Below are positions 58,865 to 64,000 of a stretch of 64,000 nucleotides of DNA, piece after piece. A model generated the notes under the pieces. It saw only the letters and a list, made by a program, of their open reading frames with translations, had not been told where the DNA came from and made no database searches. The position numbers were made by a program, and so were the translations under genes. The first letter of the stretch is position 1. Each line of letters opens with the position of its first letter. This DNA comes from Clostridium fallax (lineage in GTDB: Bacteria; Bacillota; Clostridia; Clostridiales; Clostridiaceae), in contig NZ_FQVM01000003.1 of the NCBI RefSeq assembly GCF_900129365.1, positions 62,001 through 126,000 of the forward strand, read 5' to 3'.

Positions 58865-60217
58865 ATGAAAAGGAGTTTTTTAAAGGTTTTAACTGCTACT
58901 GCATTAGTAGCTATTTTAGGATCTGCTTTTATAGGTTGCGGTAATACTCAATCAGAACCAAAGGAACAGGAAGGAGAAAAGAAAGAGCTAAATATAGCAA
59001 TTTTTGAAGGTGGCTATGGAAAAGACTATTGGGAAGAGATAGTTAAAAAGTTTGAAGGTGATAATCCGGATGTAAAAGTTAATATGGAGATTAACCCTAA
59101 GATAGGTGATATTATAAGACCTAAAATTACATCAGGAAATCCACCAGATTTTATTTATCTAGGGTCTAATAATGAATCAGGAATAGCTCAAGCTCTTATT
59201 AAGGACAAAGCTTTAGAAGATTTATCAGATTTATTTGAAAGTGATGATCCTGATGGAGGAGGAAAGCTTAAAGATAAAATACTTCCAGGATTTTTAGATA
59301 ATAATTTAACATCACCATATGGAGATGGAAAAGTATACTTAGCACCACTTTATTATGGAGTAACAGGACTTTGGTATAATTCAGAGTATTTTAAAGAAAA
59401 AGGTTATGAGGCTCCAGAAACTTGGGAAGAATTTTTTGCATTAGGAGATAAAGCAAAGGCAGATGGAAAAGCTTTATATACTTATCAAGGATTAAATCCT
59501 GGTTATAATGAAGCTGTTATGATATCTTCATTAGCATCAGTTGGAGGACAAAAATTAGTTGATAATGTTCTTTCATATGAAGAGGGAACATGGAAAACTG
59601 AAGAAGCACAAAAAGTTCTAGGTGTTTTTAATGATATAGCTCAAAAAGGATACTTATTAGATGGAACAGTAGCTATGAATCATACACAAGCTCAAACAGA
59701 GTTTTTACAAGGAAAAGCTTTATTTATACCAAATGGAAACTGGTTTGAAGGTGAAATGAAAGATGCTATTCCAGAAAGTGGATTTAAATTTGGTTTTATG
59801 CCAGCACCAGCATTTAATAAAGGAGACCAACGCTATGCAATGTCTATGATAGAAGAAATGTATATTCCAAAAGCAGCTAAAAATAAAGATTTAGCAAAAG
59901 AGTTTTTAAAATATCAATATAAAAATGAAAATGTAAAATTAAATGCAGAAAAATCTGGCGGAGTAGTTCCAATTAAAGGTGGTATAGAGTTAGCAAAACC
60001 ATATTTACCAGAATCAAATTATAATTGTTTTATGGTATTTGAAAATGGAATAAAACCTGTATTCCAAGATTTTAAACCAACACCAAATGTTGAAGTAAAG
60101 GTTTATGATGAAATTTACAATCCTATTGGAAGTTTAATGAATAAAGAAATTACAGTATATCAATGGACAGAAAGAATAGAAAGTGCTACAGCTAAGGTAA
60201 GAGAAGCTCAAAAATAA
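58865..60217 (+). CDS. Sugar ABC transporter substrate-binding lipoprotein
   Basis: A 450-residue family 1 solute-binding protein. Signal peptide with lipobox IGC (Cys about residue 25, FIGCGNTQ). The mature part has ELNIAIFEGGYGKDYWEEIVKKFE, LAPLYYGVTGLWYNSEYFKEKGYEAPETWEEFF and LQGKALFIPNGNWFEGEM, the usual sugar-binder layout. The neighbouring GH112 gene suggests galacto-N-biose/lacto-N-biose as the ligand. AAGGGGAG precedes ATG 58865. Confidence 0.9.
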   Translation: MKRSFLKVLTATALVAILGSAFIGCGNTQSEPKEQEGEKKELNIAIFEGGYGKDYWEEIVKKFEGDNPDVKVNMEINPKIGDIIRPKITSGNPPDFIYLGSNNESGIAQALIKDKALEDLSDLFESDDPDGGGKLKDKILPGFLDNNLTSPYGDGKVYLAPLYYGVTGLWYNSEYFKEKGYEAPETWEEFFALGDKAKADGKALYTYQGLNPGYNEAVMISSLASVGGQKLVDNVLSYEEGTWKTEEAQKVLGVFNDIAQKGYLLDGTVAMNHTQAQTEFLQGKALFIPNGNWFEGEMKDAIPESGFKFGFMPAPAFNKGDQRYAMSMIEEMYIPKAAKNKDLAKEFLKYQYKNENVKLNAEKSGGVVPIKGGIELAKPYLPESNYNCFMVFENGIKPVFQDFKPTPNVEVKVYDEIYNPIGSLMNKEITVYQWTERIESATAKVREAQK

Positions 60218-60228
60218 TAAATTTAATT

Positions 60229-60256
60229 GTTAGGAAGGTATAAAAACCTTCCTAAC
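60229..60256 (+). other. Intercistronic hairpin between binding protein and permeases
   Basis: GTTAGGAAGG at 60229-60238 pairs perfectly with CCTTCCTAAC at 60247-60256. There is no T-run. Such hairpins commonly protect the upstream message, giving more binding protein than permease. Confidence 0.7.
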
Positions 60257-60282
60257 TTAATAATTAAGGGGTTGATAATGCA

Positions 60283-61170
60283 ATGAAAGACAAAAAGTTT
60301 AAAATATTTTTAGCTGTATGCGTATTACCTGCATTTTTATTATTCTGCTTCTTTGCAGTTTATCCTGTAATAAAAGCCTTTAAAATGTCTATGTATAATT
60401 GGAGTGGATTATCATCAAGTGCAGAATTTATAGGATTTGATAATTTTAAAACGCTTTTTAGTGATGGAGCCTTTTGGACTTCATTTAAAAATAATATATT
60501 TTTTCTAGTATTTTTTCCTTTGATAACAATTATTTTCTCAATGATTTTTGCAATAATATTAACTCAAAGTAAGCTTCGTGAGAAAAGTTTATATAGAGTA
60601 ATTTTCTTTTTTCCTAATGTTTTATCTATGGTTGTAATAGGAGTATTATTTACCTATATATATGATCCATCTCTTGGAATTTTAAATTCCTTTTTAGATT
60701 TTATTGGACTTAGTACATTAAAACATGCTTGGCTTGGTGAAAGTAATACAGTTCTATGGGCCTTAGTATTTACTATGGTTTGGCAAGCTGTAGGATACTA
60801 TATGGTGATTTATATGGCGGGATTAGATTCTATTTCACCTGACCTTTATGAGGTTGCAGATTTAGAGGGAGCTACACAAGTTCAAAAGTTTAAATTTGTA
60901 ACATTACCATTACTTTGGGAGGTTGTAAGAGTAACATTAGTATTTTTTATTACTAATGCATTGAATTTAAGTTTTATATTTGTAAAAATTATGACTAATG
61001 GTGGACCAGATGGAAAATCAGAGGTTCTTTTGACTTATATGTTTAAACAGGCCTTTAGTAATACAAATTATGGGTATGCTATGGCTATAGGTGTTGTAGT
61101 ATTTATATTTGCCTTAGGACTTGCTGCCATTGTAAATAAAGTTACAGAAAAAGAAAACATTCAGTACTAA
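60283..61170 (+). CDS. Sugar ABC transporter permease 1 (MalF type)
   Basis: A 295-residue inner-membrane permease with six predicted helices. The EAA loop contacting the ATPase is EVADLEGATQVQKFKFVTLPLLW. The N-terminal FLLFCFFAVYPVIKAFKMSMYNW is typical of CUT1 sugar permeases. It pairs with the next gene, and no ATP-binding subunit is encoded beside them. Confidence 0.92.
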   Translation: MKDKKFKIFLAVCVLPAFLLFCFFAVYPVIKAFKMSMYNWSGLSSSAEFIGFDNFKTLFSDGAFWTSFKNNIFFLVFFPLITIIFSMIFAIILTQSKLREKSLYRVIFFFPNVLSMVVIGVLFTYIYDPSLGILNSFLDFIGLSTLKHAWLGESNTVLWALVFTMVWQAVGYYMVIYMAGLDSISPDLYEVADLEGATQVQKFKFVTLPLLWEVVRVTLVFFITNALNLSFIFVKIMTNGGPDGKSEVLLTYMFKQAFSNTNYGYAMAIGVVVFIFALGLAAIVNKVTEKENIQY

Positions 61171-61191
61171 GTAATAGGATGTGATTATATA

Positions 61192-62037
61192 ATGAAAGTT
61201 AAAAAAAATAGAGATAGTTTTAAAACATGGATATTAAGAATGATAATGCTATTTTTTACCTTAATAGTAGCAGTACCTTTAATTTGGAATATATCCTCTT
61301 CTTTAAAAACAAGCAAAGAATTTTTAAAGAATCCTTGGGCATTACCAAATAGTTTTTTTGTGGAGAATTATTTAAATGCTATTACAAAGGCTAATATGGG
61401 AGAATACTTTTTAAATTCCATATATGTTACAGTATTAGGACTAATAATTTTAGTGGCTTTAGCAGTACCTTCTGCTTATGCGTTAGCAAGACATAAATTT
61501 TTTGGCAAAAAAATAATAAAAACAGTTTATATGGCAGGACTATTTATTCAATCTGTTTATATAATAGTTCCATTATTTTTGATAATGAATGGATTAAAAT
61601 TAACGGACAACCTTACTGCTTTAGCGTTAGTTTATGCTGTTCTTAGTTTACCATTTTCAATTTATATTCTAATAAGTTTTATGAAAACTCTGCCTAAAGA
61701 TTATGAAGAAGCTGCATATATAGACGGCTGTAGTAATTTTCAGATGCTTTTTAAAATAATAGTTCCATTAGCTAAACCAGGCATAATAACAGTGATTATA
61801 TTTAATTTTATGGGATATTGGAATGAATATGCTTTAGCTACCACATTAATATTTTCAGAGAAAAAAAGAACATTATCAGTAGGGCTTCAATATTTAATGG
61901 AGCAGCAAAAATTTGCTACTGATTGGGGAGCTATGTTTGCAGGGCTTGTTATAGTTATGGTCCCAACTATTATTATATATTGTTTAGTTCATAAAAAGCT
62001 AACAGAAGGAGTTAGTATAGGGGGAGTTAAAGGATAG
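61192..62037 (+). CDS. Sugar ABC transporter permease 2 (MalG type)
   Basis: A 281-residue permease with six helices and the EAA loop EEAAYIDGCSNFQMLFKIIVPLAKPGI. The N-terminus FFTLIVAVPLIWNISSSLKTSKEF is typical of MalG-like partners. It ends VSIGGVKG, as these proteins usually do. It is 21 bases from the first permease gene. A shared MsmK-like ATPase elsewhere in the genome is presumed to power it. Confidence 0.92.
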   Translation: MKVKKNRDSFKTWILRMIMLFFTLIVAVPLIWNISSSLKTSKEFLKNPWALPNSFFVENYLNAITKANMGEYFLNSIYVTVLGLIILVALAVPSAYALARHKFFGKKIIKTVYMAGLFIQSVYIIVPLFLIMNGLKLTDNLTALALVYAVLSLPFSIYILISFMKTLPKDYEEAAYIDGCSNFQMLFKIIVPLAKPGIITVIIFNFMGYWNEYALATTLIFSEKKRTLSVGLQYLMEQQKFATDWGAMFAGLVIVMVPTIIIYCLVHKKLTEGVSIGGVKG

Positions 62038-62124
62038 GTTACTATTAAATTATGATTTACATGATATAAACTAATAAAACTTTTATATGGAGAAATTTTT
62101 TAGTCTAAACAAAAATAATAAAAA

Positions 62125-62163
62125 AACATCTTAAGTGAAAATTCACTTAATGATGTTTTTTAT
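62125..62163 (+). terminator. Terminator after the sugar ABC genes
   Basis: AACATC and AAGTGAA at 62125-62139 pair with TTCACTT and GATGTT ending near 62157, followed by TTTTT. Confidence 0.8.
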
Positions 62164-62230
62164 TTGTTTGTTCACAAAGAGAGATTAATATGATAAAATC
62201 TTTAGACATTAAGAGTATGGAGGGATTTTT

Positions 62231-63841
62231 ATGCCTATTAGAATAAATAATATAACTTTGGATATAGAAGAAGATATTTCTTTGATAAAAAAGAAAGTTT
62301 CTAAAAAATTAAAGATATCTGAAAAAGAAATAAAAGATTTAAAGATAATAAAAGAGTCTTTAGATGCGAGAAAAAAGAATACTATAAAGTTTAATTATTG
62401 CGTAGACATTGAAGTTGATAATAAGGATGAAGTAAAAATAGTATCAAAACTTAATGATAATAACGTGAGAATAGAAGATAATAGTAGTCTTGAAAAAATT
62501 TCTTTTGGAGAAAAAAAGTTAAGTAGTAGACCAATAGTTATAGGGTTAGGGCCAGCAGGATTATTTTCTGCCCTTATGTTAGCTAAAAATGGTTATAAGC
62601 CTATTGTCTTTGAAAGAGGAGAGGATGTAGATAAAAGAACTATTACTGTTGAGAAATTTTGGAGTAATGGAATTCTAGATAAGAATAGTAATGTGCAATT
62701 TGGGGAAGGTGGAGCAGGTGCATTTTCAGATGGAAAGTTGACTACAAGAATAAAAGACCGTAGATGTGATTTTATATTAGAAGAGCTTGTAAAGGCTGGA
62801 GCGCCAGAGGAAATTATTTATAAAGGTAAACCTCATGTTGGAACTGATATTTTAAAAGGCGTAGTTAAAAATATAAGAGAGAGAATAAAAAAATTAGGTG
62901 GAGATATATATTTTTCATCAAAGTTAGAGAATATAATACATAAAGACGGTAAGATAGTTGGAATAGTTGTAAATGGTAATGAAATACCTTGTGAAAGTTT
63001 AGTATTAGCAATAGGACATAGTTCAAGAGATACCTATGAAATGCTTCATAAATCAGGAATATATATGGAGCCAAAGTCTTTTGCAATAGGGGTTAGAGTA
63101 GAGCATCCTAGAGAACTTATTGATGTGAATCAATATGGAAAATATGCTAATCACCCAAAACTAAAAGCTGCAGAATATAGATTAACACATACTTGTAAAA
63201 ATTCGGGAAGAGGAGTTTATTCATTTTGTATGTGCCCAGGTGGCGTAGTTGTTGGAGCTTCCTCAGAAGAAAATAGATTAGTTGTAAATGGAATGAGTTA
63301 TCATGCAAGGGATAAGGAAAATTCAAATTCTGCTTTAGTAGTAACTGTTGATCCTAATGATTTTACAGGCACATCAGCTTTATCTGGTATGGAATTTCAA
63401 AGGCATTATGAAAAATTAGCTTTTGATTTAGGTGGAGGAGGATATAAAGCTCCACTTCAAAGAATAGATGATTTTATAAAAGACAGAAAAACTAAAATGC
63501 TAGGAAACGTAAATCCTTCTATTAAGCCTGGATATGAATTTGCAGAGCTTAAAAACTGTTTACCATCATATGTTTCAGAATCATTACTTGAAGGATTTTG
63601 TGCCTTTGATAAAAAAATAAAAGGATTTGGCAGTGGTGATGGAATTATGACAGGAATAGAGACAAGAACATCTGCACCAGTTAGAATGAGTAGAAATGAA
63701 ATATTAGAAAGCATTTCTTTAGGGGGATTATATCCAACTGGAGAAGGAGCAGGTTTTGCAGGGGGGATAGTTTCAGCGGCAGTAGATGGAATAAAGGTAT
63801 CAGAAAGGATAATGGAAAAGTATTCACCTTTAGAAAGATAA
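62231..63841 (+). CDS. FAD-dependent dehydrogenase (COG2509 family)
   Basis: A 536-residue flavoprotein. An N-terminal about 85-residue segment of small ferredoxin-like/DUF type (MPIRINNITLDIEEDISLIKKKV) precedes the FAD-binding domain, whose dinucleotide motif is VIGLGPAGLFSAL near residue 99. Further blocks are NVQFGEGGAGAFSDGKLTTRI, SFAIGVRVEHPRELID, YSFCMCPGGVV and the C-terminal GLYPTGEGAGFAGGIVSAAVDG. The substrate of this widespread clostridial family is not known. AGGGATTT lies just before ATG 62231. It ends the window's coding content. Confidence 0.85.
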   Translation: MPIRINNITLDIEEDISLIKKKVSKKLKISEKEIKDLKIIKESLDARKKNTIKFNYCVDIEVDNKDEVKIVSKLNDNNVRIEDNSSLEKISFGEKKLSSRPIVIGLGPAGLFSALMLAKNGYKPIVFERGEDVDKRTITVEKFWSNGILDKNSNVQFGEGGAGAFSDGKLTTRIKDRRCDFILEELVKAGAPEEIIYKGKPHVGTDILKGVVKNIRERIKKLGGDIYFSSKLENIIHKDGKIVGIVVNGNEIPCESLVLAIGHSSRDTYEMLHKSGIYMEPKSFAIGVRVEHPRELIDVNQYGKYANHPKLKAAEYRLTHTCKNSGRGVYSFCMCPGGVVVGASSEENRLVVNGMSYHARDKENSNSALVVTVDPNDFTGTSALSGMEFQRHYEKLAFDLGGGGYKAPLQRIDDFIKDRKTKMLGNVNPSIKPGYEFAELKNCLPSYVSESLLEGFCAFDKKIKGFGSGDGIMTGIETRTSAPVRMSRNEILESISLGGLYPTGEGAGFAGGIVSAAVDGIKVSERIMEKYSPLER

Positions 63842-63914
63842 TTGAATAAAATTTTTTAAAATGGTGGAGAATTAAATAAGAGAATTATTAATTTAGCCTA
63901 TTTAAAAATTTCAT

Positions 63915-63963
63915 AAAAAGCTGTATATATGCAAAAAAAATTATAAATATATACGGCTTTTTA
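63915..63963 (+). terminator. Terminator after the FAD dehydrogenase gene
   Basis: AAAAAGCTGTATATAT at 63915-63930 pairs with ATATATACGGCTTTTT at 63947-63962 (one G-U pair). Confidence 0.8.
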
Positions 63964-64000
63964 CAAAAATAATTATCAAAATATAAAAAAAATTCAATAA

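Noticed and set aside
1..64000. CRISPR arrays, tRNA/rRNA genes, prophage or intact insertion sequences
   Set aside because: No regularly spaced repeats, tRNA-like cloverleaf with a conserved TTCGA arm, integrase or transposase genes were seen on either strand.

Overview
The window is 64 kb of AT-rich chromosomal DNA from a low-GC Gram-positive anaerobe, most likely Clostridium sensu stricto (cluster I, in the neighbourhood of C. perfringens, C. septicum or C. tertium). This rests on the A/T-heavy codon use, strong GGAGG ribosome-binding sites, the Firmicutes order of the spc and alpha ribosomal operons followed by ecfA1-ecfA2-ecfT-truA-rplM-rpsI and cwlD, the glutamate-fermenting methylaspartate genes, sporulation/germination-type wall hydrolases, and a thioredoxin reductase of the clostridial ferredoxin-linked type. 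The species is an inference. I saw no rRNA, tRNA, CRISPR array, phage or intact insertion sequence.

Layout. 1-7257: end of the S10/spc operon (rplN to rplO, secY, adk, map, a KOW-domain gene, infA, rpmJ). 7258-10307: alpha operon (rpsM, rpsK, rpsD, rpoA, rplQ) with its own promoter and a structured leader. 10493-13751: energising module of the ECF vitamin transporters plus truA. 13768-14755: rplM-rpsI behind a consensus promoter and an L13-type leader. 14982-19505: a lipoprotein, a Na/phosphate cotransporter, cwlD and a DUF3048-like membrane protein. 19934-31402: a catabolic cluster holding coenzyme-B12 glutamate mutase (glmS, glmL, glmE), methylaspartate ammonia-lyase, a two-subunit class I fumarase-type hydratase and a complete citrate-lyase-type set (citD, E, F, C, X, G). 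Read together these encode glutamate to 3-methylaspartate to mesaconate to citramalate to acetate plus pyruvate, so the cit genes probably make citramalate lyase.

31511-38494: a YitT protein, a TPR protein, and an ABC exporter divergent from a two-component system. 38653-41670: a secreted wall hydrolase with eight SH3 repeats and an NlpC/P60 domain. 41820-45875: a sigma-54 activator that begins with an HPr-like domain, divergent from ptsI, which has a well-matched -24/-12 promoter and two identical palindromic sites upstream. This is the strongest regulatory observation in the window. 46075-49959: paired chromate-type transporters, an orphan zinc-finger anti-sigma-like protein and a TPR protein. 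49978-52435: isoaspartyl dipeptidase, thioredoxin and its reductase, which lacks NADPH-binding signatures. 52483-54116: SleB-type hydrolase and an unknown anchored protein. 54280-56348: cdaA-cdaR (c-di-AMP synthesis) without glmM behind it. 56533-62037: GH112 galacto-N-biose/lacto-N-biose phosphorylase with a sugar ABC importer that has no ATPase gene, pointing to use of host mucin or milk glycans. 62231-63841: a large FAD-dependent dehydrogenase.

Start codons were moved inward from the longest reading frame where the ribosome-binding site and family length supported it (rplX, adk, the KOW gene, infA, glmS, the fumarase beta gene, citD, citF, citX, trxA). Hairpins were judged by eye, without folding energies.
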